Origin: Dirofilaria immitis
Lineage: Eukaryota; Nematoda; Chromadorea; Rhabditida; Onchocercidae
Assembly: GCA_024305405.1 (NCBI GenBank)
Contig: JAKNDB010000064.1
Location: 310,001 to 374,000 of the forward strand
Direction: 5' to 3'
Length of the DNA stretch: 64,000 nt
In this document: positions 11,239-24,500 of the stretch, one piece after another
How positions within the stretch are numbered: position 1 is the stretch's first letter
Layout of the letters: each line of letters begins with the position of its first letter
Notes under the pieces: generated by a model
Seen by the model: only the letters and a program-made list of their open reading frames with translations
Told to the model about the DNA's origin: nothing
Databases searched by the model: none
Position numbers and translations under genes: made by a program

Positions 11239-13060
11239 CAATCGAACAATTCTTTCATTCAGTAAATCCCACACGCAGATACTTTGAAATATGAAAAAAA
11301 TGAAGAATCTTCTTACTATAGATAAATGAAGGAATTTTATTCCTTTTCTTCAAAATTATTTTTAATCAAAAATAAATGCTTTTTGTTAAGAACCATTTGA
11401 AAATGAATTTCGAGTTTAAAATTTTAATTTAAATATTTTGAGTTGAAAAACTTTAAATAAAATTCAAATACGTTCAACGAATTAATTTTCGAACTTTGTT
11501 CATTTTTAGTTGGTCCAAATCCAGGTTTTATGCAGCAGTTGCTAAGGTACGAAATGAAATTACAATGCGAAAATGATGCCAATAAATAACTATGAATTTT
11601 GGACATGAAGAATACTTTTCAAGTTATTACGACTGTTTAAAATATGGTTCGGGTATTAATTTGTTGATGGATTTTTGCTCGATTTCATCTCCACATTAAC
11701 ATGTGAAAAATAATGTGTAGTTAATATTGTATATTTATTTCACTATTTTAGAGAACAAATGTAAGTTGATATGTATATATTTCAGATAGAAAATTTTACC
11801 GTCAATTGATCTGATTTGATAATTCAGTTTTAACGAAGTTGATGCATTTATACTAATAATAGTACTTTTGAAGATACTGATATATTTTTAACACATTATT
11901 TTCAATCAGAAATATTTTTAAATTCCAAAAGAGAAATATTTTCAATGGATAGAAAGAGCCAAGTAATCGTTATTGAAAAAGTAGATTTAAAACACGGAAT
12001 ATACAGTCGAAGTTGACTTATTGAAATGTTTAATATCTCAGTATAATTTCTGAATAGTATTGTGGGTAGAAAATTTTTCTGATAATCTTTGTACGGTTTA
12101 GCAAATAATTAGTTTTGATATTTCATTGTGCAATAGTAAACAATAATAATAACGATGATGATTCCATGTTGAGTTTCGATTATAGTATTAAATCTTAGAG
12201 CAACTCGATTTTGTCAGTGATAAAAAAATTTTTATGAATAATCGTTTTTTTGTTGTCCTTATCTAAGTACGTTATTTTTGAAAACTTACACATCGTTTAG
12301 TTTAAATCTTTTCAGACTTCTCATTTTATTTTGAAACGAGTATGGAAATGTAGGTGATATTTGTAAATATGGCAATGTAATTCATCTAGCAAACAAAAGT
12401 TTAAATTTTCGCTTGATTTTTTTGTAAATACAAATTTTGATTTTTCAAATGATAGTACTTATCCTTAGGAAGGGAGAGAAAGAATTACTCCGCTTGAAGA
12501 TTTAGGCATGAGATAAATTTTTTTAGAACAAAGATATTTGCTTGGTTTCAGAGAATTTGAGAATTTGGAATTAAGATTTGATAAAATTTAGTAAGCCGGT
12601 GTTCTTACGCAATCTATAGTCAAGGTCAACTTAATTGTATAGAAAAGTAATTAATTTTGGATAAATATATTGATCTAATGCTGTCACACAGTCTTTTGCA
12701 TAGTAAATGCTTAATTTGATAACAGACTCTTGATTTAATTATAATTAGTTGATTTAATTATCATAGAATGTTTTTATTAAGTATTTAGTTAATTTTAATG
12801 ATTCACAGGGGCATTATTCTTGATGTATTGATTCAAAAATATTTTGAAAGTGAATAATTCATTACAAAAAAACGAAAAAATTACCCGCAATTAAGTAATG
12901 ATTGATTGGAGTAAAATTTTTGAAAATAGTTAGAAGGCAGAAGGAAAAGAGAAGAGAAAATGAACTTATTTTGCCATTTGAGTGAGGAATTAGTTTTATG
13001 AGGGATGTATTGTTTGAATGAAATTTATTTTAACTGCCAAAACCTTCCAACTTCTTCGAT
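11239..13060. other. Intergenic, 3' flank of the phosphatase gene
   Basis: AT-rich sequence between two plus-strand genes. A small open stretch on the minus strand (11424-11606) has no supporting features. No RNA gene or ordered repeat was seen. Confidence 0.45.
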
Positions 13061-14196
13061 ATGTTTACCGGTAGGTTTTTGTTTATTCTTTCTTCTCTTA
13101 ATTGAATCGATTATTTTTCAATTTTTTTTGCAATTACTTTTTTTATTCTATAGGCAAAAACAAGTAGTATAATCAAAGTTTCTTAGTGATAACAATCCGT
13201 GGTGAGAATTTCTTCCCTCTGAATTCGATTTGAACAGATTGCTTAGAAGTGGTAAAATCAAATGTTTCCATTGCAGTTCAAAGAGCACTGCCATACCTTA
13301 TAGCCAGAAAAATTAGGCAATCTAAAATTTGGGTCTTGAATAAATGGATTGATGTCGAGACTCGTACCTTATGTTACCAACTAATTAAGATGTTGGTGAA
13401 ATGTTTAACAGATAATTTTGACGTCAATAGATATACGATATACTGAACTGTCACCTTTTATATTCTACTTTAGATATACCCTCAACTTTATCCAGTTTTC
13501 AGGAGCGTCACTTTTCTATTGAGGTATTCTTCAACCTTTGAAGTACCTTCAGTAAAGTTAGTTTATATAATATCAGAAAATAGTAATAGTGTTTTATAGG
13601 TTGGGTATTATTATTATCAATAAGTTTATTGACATTACTCCGAGAGACTAATGGTGCAGCAGCTGCTATGCTAGTCAAATTGGGTGACACCGTAGTCATT
13701 GATTTTGGTGATAATGTTAAAGAAGTTGAAACTACAGTATTGATTGTAAAGGATGGTAATTTAACTAATTTCGCGGTTTGTTGACTTATTTATTCTCTTA
13801 TCTTATTTCGTTCTTTTTTGTTCCGAAATTCTGATTAAAATGATAAGGGAAGGATTTCTTTCGGTTTTTTATGACAGCACTTATCAGCCCCCTTATTTGG
13901 GACTATAGGAAACTTTTGGATACAATCATGCAGTGACATATAAAATTCTTTTATGATAACAACAATGAAAATATGTAATCAGTCCGCTGATTACATTTCA
14001 TCAGTTTTCATTTTTCCGTTTTTGAACTGATGAAATGAACTACATGGAAATGGATTTTTAGCAAAAGAAATTTGGCGACCGGATCAAATGGCATGATGGT
14101 ACATTGACAATCAAAAATATTAAATCATCTGATTTGACCACTTTCTTATACCATCTTCACGATAAACCAATGGCTATTTCGTTGGTAGAAAAATAG
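13061..14196 (+). CDS. Small secreted Ig-like protein without cysteines, copy B
   Basis: Exons 13600-13775 and 14062-14196 are well supported. They encode GWVLLLSISLLTLLRETNG (signal peptide), LGDTVVIDFGDNVKEVETTV, KDGNLTNFA, then GDRIKWHDGTLTIKNIKSSD, TFLYHLHDKP and a C-terminus ending SLVEK. The GDR(I/L)xxxxGxLxIKxL...D block and the phase-0 intron before it match the gene at 4009-4628, so the two are paralogues on opposite strands. Copy B is shorter (106 residues against 135), lacking the middle loop, and it too has no cysteine. The frame has no ATG in exon 2. A 10-base exon at 13061-13070 (ATGTTTACCG before a GTAGGT donor) supplies the start in the right phase as MFTGWVLL. That first exon is inferred only from phase and signal-peptide logic. 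An AATAAA follows near 14272. Confidence 0.75.
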
Positions 14197-14553
14197 ATAA
14201 CTTTACTCTTTATACTTATATTTTAAATTTAAATTAGTTTCACGGTTTCATTGTACATTTATTGTAAAATAGAATAAAAGTAAATGTGAAATGGAAAGTG
14301 TGATGTAATTGTGCAATTAGTTATCAAAAGATGATATGATATTGAACTGATATATTATCAAAGATGATGCCATATTAAACTGATATACTAATTATAGAGT
14401 TATTCCTGATAAATGTGCAAAATGCATGATGTTTTACAGAAAATTTTTATATAACTATTTTCAGTTCGATTAAATGCGTAATCAGTAGAAGGAAATGTTA
14501 AAATAATGTCATATGTTATAAATTAAAATTAAGAAATATTTGAAATATAAATT

Positions 14554-15428
14554 CTATTCCTTCTTTTGAAAACCAATACCGCAACCAGATCGATTCGAAC
14601 AACCAAAACCTATAAATTTTGCAACATTGAAGACTTAACCAGAAAAATCTTTTAATCTTCAACTTGGAGCCTTTTTCATTGATCGTTGAATTTTTTAAGT
14701 GATATAATTAATTAGATTTAGTTATCAGTAAACACTGTTCTATTTGTAGAGTAATGATCTTATGTAAAAGTGATAACGTGGTGTAAATGAGTTACCTGGA
14801 ATAAATTGCTTTCTTGAATAGATCGATGATCCGTATTTTTGGGCACCGTAACCAGTGAAAGAATTACCGCTATTCATGAAAGAGAATGGTACATAAGGAT
14901 TCGCCAAATATGGATTATTATACAAATTCATACCCATATTGGACATCAACATTGGATTCTGGCCTATTGCCATGCCAAAACCATTTACCATGCCAAAACG
15001 ATTTGCCATACCAAGACCACCAATTGGGAACATATATGCTACAAAACACTTGGATCAGCTATAATGATCTATTAGTTTTATTTATCAATAGTAATATTTA
15101 TCAATACTAGAAATATTGTATTTCATAACAACTCTGTCGCTATTGTTTATTTGATAATATCAAAAACTATTGGTAACATCGATGTATAATTAATCTTACA
15201 TTTATTGTTTATTTAATAAGCAAATTAATGAATATATCAAAGAAAGATGATTAGTCATATATTTATTTGCATATTATGCATTGAATCAAACTACGATATA
15301 TTTAACTCACGATTCAAAAAGCCAGGTGTTCCAAATGCACCGAATGTTCCATATGGTGCCATAACTTGCGCTGTTGATAATTTTGAAATTGTAAACATCA
15401 ACAAAATTGATAATATGTATGATAACAT
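14554..15428 (-). CDS. Small secreted Gly/Met/Phe/Asn-rich protein
   Basis: Three minus-strand exons, 15428-15311, 15038-14796 and 14609-14554, join in phase (1, then 1) and give 138 residues. The N-terminus is a signal peptide (MLSYILSILLMFTISKLSTA). The mature part is low in charge and made of repeated Gly-Met-Ala/Asn-Phe motifs (GLGMANRFGMVNGFGMAIG), then NPYLANPYVPFSF, and ends FGCSNRSGCGIGFQKKE with the protein's only two cysteines, probably one disulfide. I do not recognise a family. The composition resembles structural or cuticle/eggshell-type or antimicrobial Gly-rich secreted proteins, but this is only a resemblance. The promoter lies against the long ATT array at 15474-15616. It is transcribed convergently with the Ig-like gene ending at 14196. 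Confidence 0.75.
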
Positions 15429-15473
15429 TATTAGATTGCTAAAATTATTCAACAATTCGTTATATTACACTGC

Positions 15474-15840
<367 letters not shown>

Positions 15841-18507
15841 TATTTGTTTGGAAAAAATATTTCGAAAAATTTTCCATCAAATCAAAAATTTAATTTTTTA
15901 TTGAATAATATTGAAATTATCAAATATTATATTAAAAGAAGAAATATATGATTGGATTATGAAAACAAAAGAAGATAATGAATTATAATTTAATGAAGAG
16001 AGAAGATGATGATTATTAGACCTATGATATTGATTTTAATTGATCATCTGAATTTTGTTTGATCATCGTAAGTAATAGAAAAGATATGATATTAATGATT
16101 AAATATATGTATTTTATAACAAAGAAAATTTTCGTTAAATTTCTGATAAAATGCTATGTTAGGAAAATTTTGAAAAGGTTTTGACCCTAATTTGAACGAA
16201 TTTGATTTGGAAATCAGTCTAATTGACATTGATTTTTCTCATATTGATTTGTCAAATGTATTCTCATTTGCATGGGATCAATTTTTTTCAAAGCTAATTT
16301 ATAAGAAAGTAAAAATTTCTTGTAAATGAAAGGTACAAAGTTGAACTTTGGAATATTTGTTTCTGCAAGTTTAACAGATATTATATTTAAAGTCAATCTG
16401 ATTTTAGTTATTTTAAGTTTAATTTAACTTTGATTTTAAAAAATGAAAATTCATAAAATCTGATCTTTTCATTATCGCATTATATATATATATATATATA
16501 TATATATACTAGCATCTTTCGATAAGAAAAATTATGATTTTTAATTTAATATATGAACCGAATTATTAAATAATCTCTCAATTATATTATGCATTTCTAT
16601 GAAATTATGATATCATTAATAATCTTTCTAATATTTGCTTTAATCATTCTCTTATCATTATTAACATTAATTTTATAAATAGCTAATTTAATTAATATAG
16701 AAATATAATTTATAGTAAGTTGCAGAATTTGTTCCGATTAAAATATTCATAAAAGGTTGTATGAATTATGCTTTTATGTAAGATACAAATAAAACTGATA
16801 ATTAGTTTGAGATTAAAATGAAAATTGAAATTGAAAGAATCATAATTTTTATTGATTTACAGAAAGACCAAACTTACTTTGATCAAATCTATAGAAGATG
16901 TATGATAAGGTAAATAATAAATGTATTATAATTACCTGCGAAATTGAATATCTTTTTATCATCATTATGATGATTTTGTTAATATATAATGATATAAAGA
17001 AGATAACGAATGCTCGAAATAAATAATCAAAAAAACAAAAATATTTTCAAGAAAGGAATAAATAATCAAAATTCATTCCTTACAATTTTAGAAAAATCTT
17101 AAAATGATTATAAAATAATATATGTGAGAATATTTTGCATATTTGATACAAAATATTCTATTCAAACAATTAATATAATTAGTTGTAATCACTTAATTGA
17201 TAAGACTTGATTGTAATGATCTGAATTGATAGGAAAGTTGATGATGAGTAAAATCAAAAATGAGTTCGAAATGGTAAACATGATAAGCCAAAGTTTAATT
17301 AGCATAGATTTGATCATTCAAAAGTTTAATCAAATAATGGCAAAAAGATGGAGAGAAGAGTAGGAAATGCATTAATTGCTGAACACCTATGTTAGCGTAA
17401 ATGATCTGATCAGATCAGATCAGAGCCAATGTTTCATCTATTAATAGTTTCGAATTTTTTAAAAAAAAAAAAAAAAAGGAGAAAGAATAGGCAAGAGCAT
17501 TTGATGAATTAATATAATTTATATAAAAGATGAATGAGTATTATCAATATGGCCATAATAATACCATATCTATCTTTCATCAAATTATCATGATAACTAC
17601 TCCGAATAACAATTTATAAGTATTTTTCAATGGCAACTATTTTAATAATATATGTCAAGCACATTACACATCCATGACAATTACCACACGATCTTTTTGT
17701 AATGCATGACATTTTGTAATTTCAAGATATGCCAAAAAAAAAAAATTGAAATTTTTTTTTTTTTTGATATATTTTATAGTTTCAGGAATTGAATGATTTA
17801 AATTTTAAACAAATTTGAATTTCATTGATAAATTAAGAGATATAATTAAAGGGAAACGATGAGTATTTAAGGGAATATTTCATGGAAATTGATAAGAGCG
17901 ATTGTGCTATCATATTGTTATCAGTAATGTGTTATTAATGCTTCAGACAAACATATAGTATAACTCAATTAATTAATTATCAGCTATGCACTGATTTCAA
18001 TCATGTACCAATATGTATTTCTCATTTGGTCAATGCTCATGTTGCGACAGAAAGCCCGGTGTGATTTGAAATTTAAGTAGTTGTTGAATATTTGTGAATT
18101 GCGTTTTCTTGTATTTCTTTCTCTCCCTTGATTATTTCTCGATATATCGATTATTGCTCGATCTATCATAGAAAATAATCTTTAATTGCAACCATAGAAA
18201 ACAATGAATATGACCTTTTTATAAGTTTAACAAAGTAAACCAGGAAGGAGTACGTGACCATTAGATTAAATTTTGAATTTACTATTATTCTTGATGATCT
18301 TCAAATTTTTTTTCTTCGATTTTTTTGATTTTGAAAATAAGATTTGATTGCGGTGATAAAATAATAATAGGAGATAGCAAAAAGTTTGAGTCTTTTGAGA
18401 AGCTCCAAAATTAGATCGTCGATTAATTTCAGATTTGCGAGCACTTTTATTGAAGTGTCTTGGGATTGAAATTGTTAAAATTTGATAAAGAAATAAGAAT
18501 ATTACAG
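15841..18507. other. Intergenic, upstream of ATR
   Basis: AT-rich sequence with a short (TA)n at 16482-16508, a GATCA-type tandem at 17405-17424, and A- and T-runs. No gene or RNA was recognised. Minus-strand open stretches at 16214-16396 and 17984-18169 have no family features. Confidence 0.45.
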
Positions 18508-18515
18508 GCATTTGT
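18501..18515 (+). promoter_or_regulatory. Candidate spliced-leader acceptor of the ATR gene
   Basis: ATTACAG ends at 18507 and the ATG follows after eight bases. This spacing is typical of nematode trans-spliced messages and supports 18516 as the start codon. Confidence 0.45.
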
Positions 18516-18540
18516 ATGGAGTCGAATGGACAGTTAGAGC

Positions 18541-18571
<31 letters not shown>

Positions 18572-21500
18572 GCTAGAATTACATTTGGAGAAAGAAGGAT
18601 TTGAATATATTGATGCATTATTGGAAAATTTGGAACAACTTAGACCGTTCGCTAACAGAGAGAACTTTTCCATAAATCTGTACGTCATTTTTGCAACGCA
18701 TTAAGTGAAAAAAGAGAGATATTTAGAATTTCGAAATAATTTTGGACAAACAAATTTTAAGAAATTAAGTGCATTACCATAATATCATAATATTTTAATT
18801 GTTTTGAATCTACCACCCTGTTCGTCATTAACCTTTACTATCCTTTTACTTATATCGAACTATTGTTCATGTTGACGTAAGTTAATTTAATTACGAAAAT
18901 GCATCTACATTATCTACTATAGCCACGGAAATAGGTCTAAGGTAATTTTCTTTACTATTTATTTTACAAATTATACCTAAGAAAGTTTTCTTAATAGAAA
19001 TTTGCTCGATTTACATTTTTAATTAAATTTTTATTAGTTTCAGCTCTTTGACCGATGTTTACATGCTTTATAAGGTGGTTGAGGAGGAATTTAGTGAGAA
19101 GTTACGCCAGAGTATAATGAATGGTGATAATGTGGAGTATCTAACCCATTTTCCGGATTTATTCGAAATCTACTGTACTGCTGACCGGAATTCACAAGCT
19201 CCAAATGTAATATCGGACGGTATGTTAGTTTCTTAAATTTTAGCCATAACTGTATAGTTTAAAAAGAAATTATTTTACAATCTCTCTAGCTGGATTTACA
19301 CTATTACTTTATCTGTTCATGATTAGAGTATAATCATTTTTATGTCATTTACAATAAAAATCTCTTTCAGTGTTAAAATGCATGCATATTTTTTTGTTTT
19401 ATATTTCTTTAAAAATACTTTTTCTAGATTTAAAATTTTAGAGCAAATAGTATGGACGATAGGAAAATTTATCTCAGTCCTCTCATCACCGATTGTTTGC
19501 AGAAAATTCGGCGGTCTTTATCAAGATTGTATTATTGAGCTTATTAAACTTCTGCGACCATCTTTTGCGCTTTTCGTACAGAAACAAATTGTTTTTATTT
19601 TAAAGGGTGATGAATTTTCCCTTACTAGAATTTTAGATTTTCAAAATAATTCATTTTATCATAATTCTGGTTCTCATGGAATTACTAAAGTCTTTTAAAA
19701 ATATGGTCTTCGTTGAAATCTTTTTTCTATTGAATATCTTTTTAATTTACTTAAAGAAATTATAAATAATTTGTTATGTCTAATTTTACTTCACAATTTT
19801 AATTCGTTTTGCATTTTTTTAAGTGATTTATTTACCGAATTTGCTTTTACATGGAAAAATCTTTAGATATGGTGGATAAAAAAGTCCTTTGATGTTTAAC
19901 ATTAACGATGACAACGAACAGATAGTATTTGCCACTCCAGTTGGTAATATTGTTTTGGAAACAGTAACATTTATAGTTAGCTGTTTATCTGGTAGTGATT
20001 CAATTATTCAGGATGTATCACTGTTAAGTTTTTCGCAAATTTTACAAGAAAATTTTCAGATTTGCAAGATAAATGATATTAGTAAGGTTATTCGAATTTG
20101 GGAACTACGAATTTAATTCGTTGAAGTATTTTCGTATTCATTTACATTTTCGTATTCATTTACTATTTTATTATACTATTCTTTTCAAATAATTATTTTT
20201 TTAGTGAATTCATCAGTACGTAATTGTAAATTTATTAATGTTAAAAAATATTTTAGTTGACCATACTGCCGTCTCTTAAATTATTAGTGTTGCTCCAATT
20301 TACTAATATAATTATTACACGTTATTAAAATTTTTTAGCTCAATTTTACAACATGGAACAGTGAATGAATCAATTATTCAAAATGAAGATGTTTTAACGT
20401 ATCTGTGGTTTTGTTTATTACAAATTATTCTCTCAGGTATATCGCAAGTGAAAAATGTACGTTATTACCTTTTGGCATAGATACGAAGTTGCAAGAATTT
20501 ATATTTCGATTTACATCTTCAACTTAACAAATCGAAATCAATTTTGTCTTCCTAATGGGACATTTGTATATTTATATCAGTGCTACTTTATTATTTACTC
20601 TTGGAAAGTTGCAACAGAAAAATATTAAAATGTATAATGATGTTTTGATATCTCTAGCCACATATTTCTCATTAATCCAAGTAATTACAGCTAATATATA
20701 AATATTTTATAATTTGCTTGCTTGATTGCGAGTTACAAATTTTACATATTTATTGTCATTAACTAATAGCATTATATTATCATACTTTTTACAGAAAGCA
20801 ATATTAATTACGCAGCGATTGCTTTCGATGGATGCTTGTAATGCAGTATTTGCGGATTTACTATTTGATGATTTAATGGCAGTAGAACGATGGCTCTACG
20901 ATTTGACACCTGAATTAGTTGGTGATGAGGAATCACATCTGAAAGAAGCGCTGGAAACTTGCGAACGTACTTTTGGCAACGCTTTTCGGAAGTAAGTGTA
21001 AAATTTATTAAAATTTAAAAGTTCCAAAACTTTTAATTTTCTTTTAGTTCTTCAAAAAAATTTATCAAGCAGGATTAATTTCATTCCTTAAAAGTTGAGC
21101 AATAGAATTTGGAATCCAGTTTGAAATATGTATAATACTCTAAGTAAACGATATGTAATAATGTCGTCTATGAAAATTATGCATAATACTCCAAGTAAAC
21201 AATATGTAATAATGTCGTCTATGAAATTTTTTTTTGTATGTTACCAGGAAATTTTTCTTTCTGTTCATTACAATGAACAGAACATCAATAGAATTGTTAC
21301 ACAAGAAAACGAAATATATACAAATTGAATCAAAGGACTATTAAAATTCAACTAGCTGGAATATTTTTTTCAGTATCGACAAATACGAAACCTTCAGTAA
21401 AATTGAATTTTATTATTGCTTGAGGTGGACAAAACAGGTTGCGGAAATATGCTCTTCACGGTCAAGACCAGGTATTTTTGAAAATAAAATTTTCTGAATG

Positions 21501-24500
21501 ATAGCTTTTGTCTTATGATTTTGTCGAACTATCTTACTTTTTTGATTTTTTGAATTAAGTTTTTCGTATTTTTAAAAGAATTTTTTATAATTTTTAATAA
21601 AAAGCAGTATTATTTTTGTGTTTCAATGTGGGTAAGGAACCGCTAAGGTGACAAAACGAAATCCTTTTGCATTTTAGGATAAACTTGAGACTGAAGTTTT
21701 TTTATCCTCATTGGTAAACTGCTTTGTCAATTATATTACATATTAAATCATATCTAACCTTTCGATACATTCGTAAACTCCAGGAGTGTTAGGAAATTCT
21801 CTTTCACATAGACGCAAAGGATAGCCCATGAGCAAAAAAGCAATAATTGAAATGTAATGAGTAGCGGTAGATCATCAAAAGGAGAAGGATTTGACGCGGA
21901 AATGAAACTCTTATGAATTAAATGAACGAGATTTGTTAGATTTATCTGCAATTTTCAATTTGTGAAATGTTTTTCTCAGGCCTTCAAATATTTGGGGCAA
22001 GGCTTAGTATCTCAGGTCCATATCCTGTCGTTGTGTTGTTTAAATAAAATAAGTGAAACAAAAAAAAAATATCAAAGAGATGGAAATAACGAAAAAATAA
22101 TGCAAAAATGACTGTTACTAAAATTGACTAAGATATGTAAGATATTTACTATCAAGTTTTAAGTTTTTATTTCTTTGATAATAATGCTAAAATAGAGCTT
22201 GCAGATGATCAATGAGATTATTTTTGTTATCCGTCCTCTCTTTAACGTTTAATTATAGATGAGCGTTTGATTAATATGTTAATCGATTTATGCTCTGTAA
22301 ATTTGCGACTTAAAGAGAGTATTCGAGAAGAATGCTGTATTCTATCCAATTATTTATATGCTATAGTGAGTAAAATTTTTGAATGTGAATTGCATATAAA
22401 AGCGGAAAACATTGGTGAATTATTCGAATTTGTTTTCGTGGTATTGGAACACAGTGATATCAATTCATCGTAAGTATTGGTTTCCTTTTTTTTTTATTTT
22501 ATATTAGTTGATGTTTTTGGTACTAATATATTAGTTGATGTTTTTGATACTGCGATAATTTATTTAAACACTCATAGAGATTTATTTCTAGATGGTGAGA
22601 TACTGCAACACGTCTGAAGTTTTATTGTTATTAGAGATTCACCGTTCTTTAAAAATTATTTTTTTTCCAGACTGTTACTCAAAAACTTAACGAACAATTA
22701 GCAATTGCTCGAGAACGTTATATTGGAAGTGAAGTATGCAATATGTATTTTTTTGTACAGTCGTAGGTCTGTCTAGTTTTCCTGGAAAATTTGAAGACAT
22801 GAAGATTTAATAAATTTTTTTGGAATTTAAACTCGAAAAAATTTTTAGATCACGAAGTATTTGCGAATGAGGGAAATAATGATTGTGGCACTGAAAAAGC
22901 GTTGAAAAAGATAAAAGTGACATTTTTATTGCCAAAATTATTCCTGAAACGACGGAAGTGATAGAAGTGGTTTTTAATTATATTTAATGCTTATTTCATA
23001 ATTGCGTGATTGAAGTTCATATGATTTATTTTAATTTCTTTAGTGTAACTTATCGTTTATTCTTACTTTATTTTTATCATATCAAAGTTTAGTTCCTTTC
23101 TAGTTCAGTGGGTGATCTTTCATGGGCCGCGAGTTTAAAGGGAAAGACGTTTTCTTTCATTAAATCATTTAATTTAAGTATAGCTAATTTCCTATGAACA
23201 ATGAATTATAAAGCTGGGGAAAAAGATCTGAGTAAAAACATTCCGATATTTCATACAGAATCTAATTTTTCATAACAGTTTAACTTACATACAATTCGAA
23301 TACGTTTTGTTTTACTTAAATTGGTTTCTATTACTAATAAAGAAATCTTATTAAGTGATTCTAGAAATTAAACAAAATATACTAGAGATTGATAGAAGTT
23401 TGTAATTTCTTTATCTTAATTTTATTCAGATAATTGAGAATATTTCGAAAATACCAGATATTGCTAAAGAGACTTTAGCTTCATTAATTTCACTGATCTC
23501 AGCGTTCACTGAACGTATCGAAACAGGAATAGACTTCTGGCTTGCTGTTCTTTCTTTACCATGGCTTCAGATAAGGGTAGTACTTTTATTTTGTTTCCTT
23601 TAAATTGTTGCACTCTCATAATATTGAATTCCATACAAGCTGAGATACAAATGCAGATCCCTGAAAAAAGTTGATAATTATTTGATCTAATAAGCCATAG
23701 GATTGAAAATATTTTATCAAACGTTGTAATATTTAGTACTTATTGAAGAATCTTAATTGTATACCGTGATCTATATTTTCCAGGAACTGATTGCTGATTT
23801 AAAACATTTTGATCTGGCGTTACCAGCGTTATCACAAATTCATAAATTGTCGTTACGTTGCAGCCACTATCTATGTAAGCTCTGTCAGAAATAGTTTTGA
23901 ACATTAAAAAGAGACTAAAAAATTTCAGTTTTTGATTATTTTTAGAATTTAAATCATGTTTGATATCAGAATTATAATGGAATTTGAATTTTAGCACTTG
24001 ATATCAAAGCAAGTACAATTCCTGCATTGGCACATTTGAATATTTGTCCGGAATGGCGTCGCAAAGTATACATTGCAGCTTTAACATCGACGGAAATATC
24101 ATTATTAAGAACAGCTGTGGAACATTTTCCTTCTTTTATTTTTTCAATAGGTTTTCTTTTGAAGAAACTTTCTTGTATTCCATTTTTAAATTTAAAAAAG
24201 TTTTTTCTACCATTGATAAGTGCCTATTGTCGAGAACTATATCTTTTATTTAGTAATTTTTTATATAATTGCTCATAAATTGTGTGGGATGACTTATAAT
24301 GTTATCTATGGAACCACTTGATAGCTTTTTAATCCGCTGATTTGTCTAATTTTCAGATCCATTAATTATTGATCATTGATTTGAATTTTTCCCGATGATT
24401 AAATTAATTAATAGAACTCATATTTTCTTCCTTTTGTTGCATACTTTTGATCATTTGCAGAGAGGAATGCATTAGAATTTCTTCTAAACCACGTGCTTTA

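Noticed and set aside
13249..13446. Plus-strand open frame of 65 codons inside the first intron of Ig-like copy B
   Set aside because: No ATG start, no family resemblance and no signal peptide. It lies within the inferred intron.
18266..18688. Minus-strand frame with poly-Cys
   Set aside because: It is the complement of the ATR CAA repeat and first exon.
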